Shown here piece after piece: positions 36,401-48,300 of a stretch of 64,000 nucleotides of DNA. The position numbers and the translations under genes are program-made. The stretch covers positions 21,943,109 to 22,007,108 of the forward strand of contig OW203764.1 in assembly GCA_934045905.1 (NCBI GenBank), in the 5' to 3' direction. The notes beneath the pieces were generated by a model. The model was given only the letters and a program-made list of their open reading frames with translations, did not search any database and was not told the origin of the DNA. Position 1 is the first letter of the stretch; each line of letters starts with the position of its first letter. The DNA is from Leuctra nigra (taxonomy: Eukaryota > Arthropoda > Insecta > Plecoptera > Leuctridae).

Positions 36401-39400
36401 GCCCCGCCTCTTCGTATGCATCATTGAGTTTTCTCAACATATACTCAATGTCGTATTCATCGGCAGCCATTATAACCTGGTCGTCTGCAAACAGAAGAGT
36501 GTGAAGAAGGTCGCCATTCACCTTGATACCCATACCCCTGCATTTCCTCTTCCATTGCAGCAGTACCTCATTAATGTACACCTTGAAGAGTGTGGGTGAC
36601 AAACAACATCCTTGTCTCAACCCCTTTGATGTTAAAAATGGACGTGATATCTCCTTGCCACTCTTCACCGCACTTTCTTGGTTGTGGTACATCCGCTTAA
36701 TGGTGTTAACATACTTGGCACTAATGCCTGTATTTTCCAAGACACGAAAGAGGTTCTTTAAGGGTACTGTATCATAGGCTTTTTCCAGATCAATAAATAT
36801 AAGATGGGTATCCATGTTCCTTGCTTGCCTTTTCCCAATAACTTGTCTGATAGAGAAAATGTTGTCAGTGCATGATCGGCCAGCTGTAAAGCCACCTTGC
36901 TCCTCATCAATATCCACTTGTTCTTCAATGCGCTTTTTAATTATACGCCCATACAGCCTTCCCACCGAAGCAGTCACACTTATTCCCCTGTAATTCTTAC
37001 ATTCTTGTCGCAAGCCCCTTTTGAATATGGAAACAATATGCGCCTGTTTCCATTCCTTTGGGATATCATTCTCATCATTCAGGCACTTGTTAAATTTGAA
37101 TTTAAAAGGTATCGAAATCGAGTTCTTAGCATGCTCAGAAAATCAAAATATGATTATTACTATGAAAAGATTGACAGACAAAGAGGAGATAGTAAGGGTA
37201 TGTGGAAAACTCTTAAGAAACTTGTAAGTGAAAAGAATCAGAAGTGTACTGCAGATGAGATTGTCTTATGCAATGGTAGCATAATATCAGATAAGGTAGA
37301 CATTGCAAATCACTTTAATACATATTTTTCTGAGAGTGTTGAAGAGATTATAAGTAATATTTCGGAAATAGATATAAATAATATTAGTAATAGAATAGTT
37401 GACCAGGTTGAACTTAACCAGTACAACCGAGTGAGTAAAGATATCATCATGTGTGACTTCAAACAAGTTCAAATGCAGGATTTAAATAAGCTAGTGATGG
37501 ATTTAAAAAATAAAGGAGGTGGAACTCTGGATGGAATCTCTGTCAGATTGTTAAAAGATGGGTATCCTAGCATTAAGCATAGACTACTTCATTTAATTAA
37601 TTTATCATTAAGTAAAGGCGTATTTCCCAAAAGTTGGAAAGAAACACTTGTAATTCCGGTCCCTAAAGTTGCTGGGACTACATTAATTGATCAATTTAGG
37701 CCGATAAATATGCTGCCAATTTATGAAAAACTGCTGGAGCTTGTTGTACACTCTCAGTTAGAGGAATATTTTTATAAAAATAACTTTATTATGACTAATC
37801 AATCTGGATTCCGGAAAGGTCACTCCTGTGAAACAGCGGTGCAGTGGATGGTTTCTGAGTGGAACAAACTAAGAGATAATAATTTATCAATATTGTCAGT
37901 TTTCCTGGACTTCAAAAGGGCTTTTGAGACCATCGATAGGAAAAGGTTGTTAATGAAATTGCAATATATGTATGGTGTTCAAGGTACTGTGTACCAGTGG
38001 CTCGATGATTATCTCAATGAGAGAGCTCAAAGAACTAAATTTGATGGGGAAATTTCAGACACTATCGATGTAAATCTAGGAGTACCACAAGGCTCAGTCT
38101 TAGGACCATTCTTATTTTCAGTGTATGTTAATGACATAAATTGTTGTTTAAATAAATGTGTGATAAATGTCTATGCAGATGATACAGTCATCTTCTATGG
38201 TGGAAATGATATGACTGATTTGAACAATACATTGAACGAAGAATTGAAGGTAGTGACTGACTGGTTGAGCATTAATATGCTAAAGCTGAACAATAGTAAG
38301 TGTAAGGCAATGATGATTGGTACTGGGAAACTACATTATATGAACACAACTGATAATTGTGAAGTTAATATTGTACTAAATGGTGAGTTAGTGGAATGTG
38401 TTAAATCATTCAAATACTTAGGTATGTTGTTGGATGTAAATCTAAGTTTTAAACAACATATACTGTACATAGAGAACAAAATCAGAAAAAAACTTAGCTA
38501 CCTTAGTAGGATAGGTCAGCACCTGACAGTAGCCACAAAACTATGTATATATAACACTATTATTAAACCACACCTTACCTTTTGTATGATTTTATTGTAT
38601 CAGGCATTTAATACAGATATTGAAAGACTACAGATTCTACAAAATAGAGGCATGAGGATTATTCTGAAATGTAGTAGATATACACCTGTAAATACTATGT
38701 TAAAATCTCTAAATTGGCTAAGGATTAAGGATTATGTGTATTTTCAAGGCATGTGTTTTATTTACAAACTTCAAAATGGTCTTCTACCTGCATATTTTAC
38801 AAACACTGAAAAAGTTGAAAATGTCCATCAGCATTACACGAGAGCGCATAATAATTTTTTTCTAAACCATGTTCATAAACAATCATCGGCCAAATCTTTA
38901 TTTTATCTTGGGATTCGTTCTTTTAATGCTCTTCCACTTAATGTTAAAAGTGTGAGGAGTCTTAGCATATTTAAAAGCAAACTTTTAGAAATTATAATGA
39001 CGGAAACATTTATGTTGACATCCTAATTAGATTATTCTATGTTTTTAGTGTGTTAATTCTTTGGTTTGTGTCTTTATTGTGTATCTTTATGTATCTTTGT
39101 ATTGTACTGATTTGTGAAAGATAGCGCTTGCGCTAAATAAAGAATTATTATTATTATTATTATTATTAAATATAACTGCCAGAATCTCTATCACGACATC
39201 AGGAGCATATTTGACTAGCTCGATGTGAATGCCTCCAGGGCCTGGGCTTCTGCCATTCTTCACACCCTTCATGGCTACTCTTATCTCTTCTGTAGTTATT
39301 GGTCTGACTGTCTCTTCTGACACATTACTCTTTAGCACATCCCCTAACCCATTCTTATACTCATTCCGGTCTTCATTCAGCATGTCTCGGTAGTATTCAA

Positions 39401-42400
39401 CCCACGTATCCATCTGGATCATCTGGATCTTCGTTGCACTTCGATGATCCTGTCGCAAGCTTCTAACAACTTTCCATGCCTCTCTCTGTCTCGTGCCCAT
39501 CAAACACCTACCGACTTCTTCACACTTCCTTTCCCACATGTCGCTCTTCGTTTTCTTGACCGTTCTCTTCACCTCTCTACTCAGCCGGGCATACTGTTTT
39601 CGATCCTCTAGATCTCCTGTTGAAAGCCATTTGTGATACGCTTCCCGTTTGCTAGTCACTAATATTTCGACCTCCTTATTCCACCAATCACTCTTTTCCT
39701 GATCTCTTCCTGTCTCTCCTAATGCCTCCATTCCTGCTTCCAGGATCACCATCTTTAGTTTAACATATAGTTCCTCGGGACCATCTTCCTTCCACCGATC
39801 ACCAAACTTGTCACTCACCTTCTGAGCAAGTCGTAGCTTATACAAAAACTTAGTAGAGTCATCTCTAAAAGCATCTAATTGAAGCTTCAGGTCATTCACG
39901 CGAACTCCCCCTTGAGAACCATTCTTCGCAACTGAATGACTCCTGGGCTTCACGTTTACACTTGCTCTCACCAAATAGTGATCAGTGCCACATTCTGCAC
40001 CCCGATAAACCTTGACGTCCATGGTTCTGATCAAAGAGGTTTGCCTCTGAATTACGTAATCCAAAATAGATCTACGCTGCAATGTTGGTTGTGTCCATGT
40101 ATACTTATTAATATCCTTGTGTGGAAAAAATCCATTACACACCTTTAATGAAAGAGTCTCACAAAGACCAATAAGTCGCAACCCGTTGTCATTCACAAAA
40201 TCCTCCCCAAAACGTCCCACCACGTCATCCTTGATCCTCTTCCCAATTCTGGCATTTAGGTCTCCCATTACAAAAATTTCCTTTCTGTGGTTGATGTCAC
40301 TCAGAAGTCTTGTCAATTTATTTTCAAAGTCATCCTTCATGTTCGCAGCAGTATCATCTGTAGGGGCATAAACTCCAACTATTACAATATTATGTCCACG
40401 AATCTCCAATTCCATCTTCATTATTCGTTCGTCCACTTCCTCCCAGTTACGAATGTACTTCCTTAACTTCTTATGCAATACTATTGACACTCCTGCCTTA
40501 GCCCGTCTACACTTGGGTACTCCGCTGTAAAAATGTATATAACTGCCAATTTCTTCATTACCATCTCCTTTCTTCTTTGTTTCCGTAAGGACCACACAAC
40601 ATCCATCTGGTACTTTTCTAATTGCTGGAATACTTCCAGTTGACTTAAGTCAAATTGTAATTATTAGAGCTTCACTACCTAATCATTACATGATTTCAAA
40701 AGTGTGCAGCACAAAATTGAGAATATGGATTTTGGCCATCTACATCTGAGGTAGGTAGGTACCTACTAATTTGTAGCTAGCAGTCCCTTTCCTTGCTAGA
40801 AAATCCCACATGTTAGTCTAGAATAGTGCATACAGAAATATGATTGAATAATTGACCTTCCATTTAAAATACCTGGTCAACAAGAGTGTTGGCAACGTTG
40901 CAGAGTGCTTGGCAAGTTCCCTCGCCATTGTATGTTGGCATGCCGAGTGATAAGCTAGCTGTGTTGAGATGCAGCAGCAGTTGACTGGACAACGATGCCA
41001 TCTCAGACTTGCCGTATGTGTTCCACAGTGCTGCCTTCTGTGCGTAGCTGTTCGCCATGAGCTCGATCATCGAGTATTGACAGTTCAGCACGTCGCTCTT
41101 TAGAAGTAGCTGTTACAGAAAACAAAAACTTGGTTATTGATCATTACGAGCAATTCCTGTTTTAAAAGAAGGAAAAATAAGAAGTGGTAATAATACATAA
41201 TCTATATGAACAGTATAAAACAATGATTTGATATGAAAGAGAAAGCCACACAATATATACTTACATCAAATACTAACGCTGGACGCCCAGCTGTGATTCC
41301 GGCATGTTGAGCAAAAGATTGTATTCCCAACGATGTCAAATAACTCAAGTTCAAGTCACTGCTCTTCGATATCGACCGTTCCATCAACACCTCCTGAAAT
41401 GTCGATTACATCAATTGTAGAAAGCAACTGAGCACGAATGACAATTAGGCTGCGTTTCACCAAGATTCTAAACCCGGGTTAGAGGCGGTAAACCTGGTTT
41501 AAACCAGGGTTTAGAATCTTGGTGAAACGCAGCCTTAGAATGCTGTGGCTTACAGCCAAGTTGAAATTTTGCACAATCGACAGACATTTTTTTTTTTTTT
41601 TTACATTTTCAGCCAAATCCTCTGATTGAATTTTAAAACATCTTCTCATTGAGTGAAGAGTAAAAATTATTCAATCAAGTTCAAATTTTACAAGGTCATC
41701 AAAATCAAAATTTAATAGGTACCTACATAGGTACACTTGGCCAAACAAAACTTGAACGTTCAATAAATCTGATAGGCTGATAAATGCAGACTTGGGTAAA
41801 TTACTTTTAAAAAGTAATGAAATTACGTTACAAATTACATGGGTTAAAATGTAGTAAAATTACTTTACCGTTACAATTATTAAGAAGTAATGAAATTACT
41901 TTACATTTCATGAACAATAGTAACGAAATTACTTCGAAATTTTCCGTGATTTCCGAAATGTACACAAAACAAAATAAGAAAAATGGCGCCTATCCTACAA
42001 CCAGCATGCAAAGAGATTCTCGTGTCATTTTAGTGAATATATCCATTTGACATTATTTTACAAGGCGATTCTAGGTGTTTATGATTAAAAAATCGTCCAA
42101 AAGATAAAGGTAAATCAATTCAGGCTTAAATTCATCTTACTCATCGTGAATTTAGTTCCACAACTTGCAAAAGATGTACGAAAACAACAGTGGAGGCGCG
42201 ACAATTTGTAATGCGTTACTAACCTCAAATTACATGGAAAAAAGTAATGAAATTACTCGGACGTTACTTCAAAAATTTTGTAATGAAATTACTGGCTCGT
42301 TACCCAAAAAAGTAATTTCGTTACAGTAATGCGTTACTTTCTTTACGTTACTACCCAAGACTGGATAAATGTAATATCGCACCAACAGAAGTCAGTCTAA

Positions 42401-45352
42401 GCGATCTTATTGTCTCACTCTAGTAGGTGACCTCACATTTCAATGATAATAACAAGCTTTGATTGGTTATGGGACATGACCAGCAGTCATTCAAATTTGG
42501 TCAACGTTCAAGTTTTGTTTGGCCGAGTGTACATAGGTCCTATTTTACAAATTCTCAGTCAAATCATTCAAGAACTTGTACTAATGTATTGACCAGGATG
42601 ACCTAGTCCTATTTACTTCGCCCTGATCTAGACTTGCCTACCAAATTGGTAAACCATTGAAATTTAGTTGATGATGTTGATACCTATTTAATTATTTATA
42701 AATATTTATTGATACTACTTGATTTATTATTTAGTGACATACCTTGTTATCTTCCGTCAGTCTGTAGAGCCACGTGAGTGAATGCTGCAGACAGACGTTA
42801 TCATTGGACTCGTGCGCCAACATAATGGCCTCCTTTAGCGCCGACATCGCCTCTTTGCGATGGCCGAACTGCGAGTGAAGGACCGCCAAGTTGAGTGCGG
42901 CATAGCGTGAACCGCGACTCTTTTCTTCCTGGGTCGTGAACTTTGTGTCCGAGATCAATGAATTGCGGTCGAAGCAGTGGTAGAGGCTGTCGATGGCACC
43001 ACAAAATTCGCGGGATCGTAGGCAATTCAAATAGCTTAAGTAGTGCTAAAAGTAAAGTAAAAACATTTTTTGTCTGGGGTGTTATTAACGTCGCACTGTT
43101 CTGCAGCGAGGCTAATGGCGACGGATGAATGATTATGATGATGATTGGGAGATGATGGTGAAGAGTGGGTAAGGATGGAAGGTGGGAAGGAGGCGGTCGT
43201 GGCCTATTAGAAGGGTACCTTCCCAGCATTTGCCTGTCGACTGAGGGAAAACCACGAAAAAACCCCAGTCAGGAAGGACGGCCGCGGGAATCGAACCCGG
43301 GCCTCCGGAATACAAGTTCAGAGCGTTAACCACTCACCCAACCTGTTCCGTAAAAAGTAAAAACGTTTTATTTAATATGGAGAGATTAAGCGCCGACGGC
43401 TTTTTTGGTTAGGGGAAATTTTGATATCAAACAGATAAGATAAATAGATAAATTAAAATGAGTGTTGTAAGAAATACCTAACTTTATTTCAAGGGCAGAC
43501 ACACTCATTGTTATCGTTTATAATCTATCGTAAAGTCATTTGCTCTCATTGTATCCTCGCCTATCCCTTGTGCGAGGTCGTTTACAACCTTGTAGCTCAT
43601 GGCTCGCTAAGGGTTATAAAGATTAGTTTCGAAAAAATGGACCTTGAGTGGGTAAAAACGTAGACACATTTGGGGGTCTATTGGCTCTGCGGCAGAGCTG
43701 GTACAGAGAGCTTTCCACAGCTGAGGTATGTTTTTACACTTTTAGGTTTTTACGAAGGGTCAGGTCCCTTGTAAGTGAGAACAATGAGTTTCTCTGAAGA
43801 TGGCATAGAGAGTAGGTAGTATTAATTTCTATCAAAAGTTCTTGCAGCTGCCTAGAATGTTATAATAGATATCAATACTGGCTGGTGTCTAAAGGTACCT
43901 ACACTCTCATAAAGTGAAGAAGTCATTTCTGAAACCTTTTTCCTCAAAAATCAATTGGAAGACCACCTTGAGAATCTTCTCTCTGGACCAAAACATAATA
44001 AGCGTTTTGACTGGTTGATACAATAAAACGTCATGGCAAAATGCATCTACTATAATGTTTTTTTTTTTTTTTTTTTTTAAATCACAGCATACTTTTTTAT
44101 GTATAAAGCACCTTTCCAAACATTTTATGGATTAGGATAATTGCTAAACAATATTATAGGCCACACAAATAAATATACCACAATGCCGGCTGGCCAAGCC
44201 TGTCCAAGCTAGGTTGATAAGCTAGGTTAATAGTTTTAATAGGTTAATAAGCTAGGTGATAAGCTAGGTTGATAGGTGTAAGCTAGGTTGATATGAATCT
44301 TTGAAAAAAATCTGTTCCGATTTCCTTACGTAGGAAGGGAAAGATTACTATAGATAGATTACTATCAAAATACTCTTATTTTGATTGATTTTGCTAATTT
44401 CACATCGACATCTTTTTTATTGATAGGTATGTGTCACCCTAATCAAACAAAATACCTATGTAATTCAATGTAAAAAAAGTTTGTTTGTAATAAATAATTT
44501 CCCTGATTGGGATACTAGGATTGATTCATTGATATTTGATAATATTTTAGGTTGATATGAAAGAGTTAAATAGATAGGTAAGGTAACCAATCCCTAATAG
44601 ATATTTTTCTCTGTACTATTGCTTCAGGCACTACTGTTTATTTGCATCTCATTGTTAACTTACTGCTTCAGTATATTCAGGATTAGCTTGCAAGAGATCA
44701 CGGATCTTTTGCTGTAATTCCGGTGGCGACATTGCAGCCATCTCGTTCGTCTGAATAAGCGATGCTTGCTGCGCTATGAACAACTCAGCCTGACGTCTTG
44801 TCCAGTAGCGAGTCTCAGTTTCCACATTGCTGTACAAAAAAATACTCACTTAGAAAAAAAACCATATGGCCGGCCGACTTTGGCATCCAAGGAGGCCCTA
44901 GAGGAAGGTGGAGCTACCTCCACCCCCCAACCCGACTTTAGTTGGATGGGGTAATTAATTGTTAATTAATTGATATAAGCCCAACGGCTGGTGTGTTGGA
45001 TACCTCGGTTCTCGTTAGATCACCGAGGTTAAGCAACATTGAGCGCGGTCAGCGATTGGATGGGTGACCATTCAACTCTGCCTTGCCAGGTTGCTGCCGT
45101 TGGGCCAGAGAGACTGGGGTGTTTGGGGGTTAGTGTGACGACCTCCCTCCACCTGTTATCAGTCTCTCGACGGCGCGGGTTGTGGAGGCCCGTGCTGTGA
45201 ATGTTACATCGTCCTTCGGAAGGGACGTTAAGCCGTTGGTCCCCTTGGTATCTTTCGTCAGGAGTAGGCTACATGCCGGTACCGGGTTTCCTCTCTTCCC
45301 TTCTCTATTACATTCTCACTAGTGGAGCCTCGGCTCCGTTGAGAATATAGGC

Positions 45353-45391
<39 letters not shown>

Positions 45392-48300
45392 TTATACAAC
45401 TTTGAACATAGGTACAGTAACATTTTCTGAGGAGTAACATACTTCTCTACAAAGTCCTTGCAAGCCGGCAACAGATGACTAAATTCATAGCTTGGTAGTT
45501 TCACATCGTCGTCACATAGATCCATGTCAAGAGAGTCTTCATTCTCAATCTTAGAATTTTCATCTTTCACCTCTGCTGCTACAGACACTTTATTATGCCA
45601 TCTCTGATAATAAGCCCTAAATGCTTGGAATGTGGATACAACTTGAGAGAATGATAGTTTGTCAAAAAAGATCATAATTCGACGCAAAAAAAGACCTGGA
45701 ACAAAGATTGATTAAGTGTCAATTTATGAGAAGTAAGAGATCCTAGTGAAGAGTATGTACTAGTACTTTTAAGAATAAACTTACCAATAACGCTGCTTTT
45801 GTTAACAACAGGTGAAGATTGACCAGGTCCCGGATCTACTAACAGGGATCCTAAATTTTGAATTAGGTCTTGAAGTGTACCAATACCATTATTATAAAGA
45901 CTTTTTAGGTTCATTTCAAATCTCTTTACATGCAGTGGGACAAGTGCATAACTTCCCCCATTCACTAGCGTTAAAAGCTCATCAAGTTCTAAGTCTCGGC
46001 ATTGGATAAGTTTTAATGCTAGCATACAAAAATCTCGTCGTTCACTTGGAGTGACAGTGCCAGTTCCAGATGCTGATGACCCATCTTCATATGTTCTCGG
46101 ATGCAAACCTGGAAGTAAAACCAACAAACTCTCTATTAACAACTCGTGGTACTAACTTACTAACCCAACAAAAAAACAACAGATAGGTATATACGGTATA
46201 CCTAAGTATACTATTCATAAGTATTTTAAACTAACTTTGGTCAATAATAATTTTACAAGTTTGTCTTGCCTTGACACAACGTTGAAAAATATACATTTAT
46301 AGCCATCTATGTGTATAGTATGCGTGTTAGATAGGTACCTAGGTATTAGCTTATGTTATGAGATAGGTAGAGAACAGAGAGGATAGACCTGTTGCCAAAT
46401 ATTTCACGAATTCCAGAAACGAAATTCAATGGAATCACGTAATCCCCCAAGTGTGGCCAACTGGATACTGTGCTGCAGCCAGTTCAACACACATCCCTTC
46501 ATATCATCCTGACTCCATGGAAGTTTTCCAAAGAAACCTACATTCTCAATGACTAATTACTTTAAATAAATACGCCATTTCCGAATTAGTTACTAAGAAA
46601 AATATTGTTTGGAGCTTAATATAAACTTAAAGTAATATGCCATGAAGAATTGCGAAAGCATCGTTCCAATAGGTTCAGCCGTTTTCGAGATATGGCATCA
46701 CTTCTGGTTTTCAAAATGGCGGCTGTAAGCTCTTACACATTGTATTAATATGTATATAAATACTAATATTTCATTATAAGCCTTCTGAATATGTAGTTGG
46801 TTTTTATATAAAGGGGAAGTGAATTTAGGCAGATTTCGCTAAACTATGACGTCATTTCCGGTTTCAGTAATTAGAAAACTTTAATTTCACTATTGTTATT
46901 TCATATAGAGGACCGTCTGAATCGATTGGCGCAAATTTCGTTCCGATCGGTTAAACCGTTTTTGAGATATGACGTCACTTCCGGTTTCAAAATGGCGGCA
47001 CAAAAAATTCATAAGGGCAAGGTTTCATCAGGCAGACGAGCTGTATATGTGGTGCAAATTTCGGGTCAATCAAACTAGCCGTTTAGGCTGTGGCGGAGAC
47101 CGCGGAATTTATTGGAAGATGAATAATCATTATCTGAAGAAAGCCGTACAATTTCACGGTTTTCACGGTCCTCCAGCTCGCAAACGGCATAACCTATTGT
47201 TCCCAAATTTGGTATATGTGGTGGGGTGGGCCATAGCTCGAAATTAAGATATTTCGCAACAATGTGAGATTTTCCAATTTTGAGATCAAGTAGGCCGAAA
47301 ATGCTACTTTGATGCTTACAGTAAAAGTGGGTTGCTCCAGCCTTTTTAAATGAGAGTGTGAGCGCGCTGTACGACTTGGCTGGCGTGGAGCGACCGCTCC
47401 ACTAGATTTTATCATCAGGGTCCTGATTGAACTACTGTTTTATTTTTTATTGCTAGTAGAATCACGATGTGTATAAAGCTTATGACATAATCGCATTGCT
47501 AGCGGATTTGCCGACTGCTTTGCAGAAGAAGCAGGCCTCGGGTACTAGGTGCTAGTTTGGGATGGCTGACTGATGGCACTGGACCCTGACTACACTAATG
47601 AATTAGTGTGAATAGCAGTAAGTAGTACGAAGCATTATTTGCATTAATAGGAGGCTATACTGCCGTGTTACACTTAAGGTACGTTTACAGCTTGACGTTT
47701 GACGCTCAGCGCTAGCGCTGAAAGATGAACATGGTTTATCTTTGACCTTGAACGCCAGCGCTCGGCGTTGGCCAATCAGGAGGCTGAATGGCGAGCGCTG
47801 AGCGCCGAACGTCGAACGAACGCCGAGCTGTAAACGTACCTTTTCACATAAGCAACGTATAGACCATCAATGAAATTGGGTATCACACTGGGACATAAAA
47901 TGCGTATGGAACCCGTCCCGTGTATGGACCAAAAGATCACTAGGAAAACGCTCAGTGTAATGCGTTGATGAGCAAGCCTCTGTACTGCATCCGATTTGAT
48001 ATGCGTTTGCAAGTATTATCTGCTCTACTGGCCTTGGAAATGACGCACAAAGATGGCAGGGATGAAAATTTAGTATTCGAACAAATAGGCCTAAGCGATA
48101 CGTGATGGAGCCACTTCTGGCAGGAAACTTTTTAGCTTTTTTATTTTGAAGTTTGTGATTCCATCTAGGGCAGTGAAAAAGGAGAAACAATTGAAATTTT
48201 AATTCAGTTACCTACAAGTTTACTTTTTCAGCCGTAACAAACAACTAATCCTGAGGTCAGTCGTGTTCCTTATTTTCGCGAATACATTTTTAAAATATTT

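Noticed and set aside
36897..39026. A 709-codon open frame
   Set aside because: Its first 66 codons or so are antisense to the RTE element. The real LINE frame starts near 37096, so the ORF start is an artefact of the nested insertion.
37000..40000. A CRISPR array or bacterial-type mobile DNA
   Set aside because: No regularly spaced repeats of that kind occur; the repeats are LINE tails and MITEs in a eukaryotic gene context.
44979..45106. A functional 5S rRNA gene
   Set aside because: It has several base changes, runs straight into a SINE body without a T-run terminator and ends in (AAT)n.
45258..45440. Frames with runs of Leu or Ile, and runs of Asn near 39145 and 61220
   Set aside because: They translate (AAT)n or (ATT)n tails of SINEs and LINEs and are not proteins.
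46385..46540. A possible extra ANAPC5 exon in intron 1
   Set aside because: The - strand frame soon hits a stop and shows no APC5 similarity. Exon 1 at 49862-49724 joins exon 46108-45785 in phase without it.
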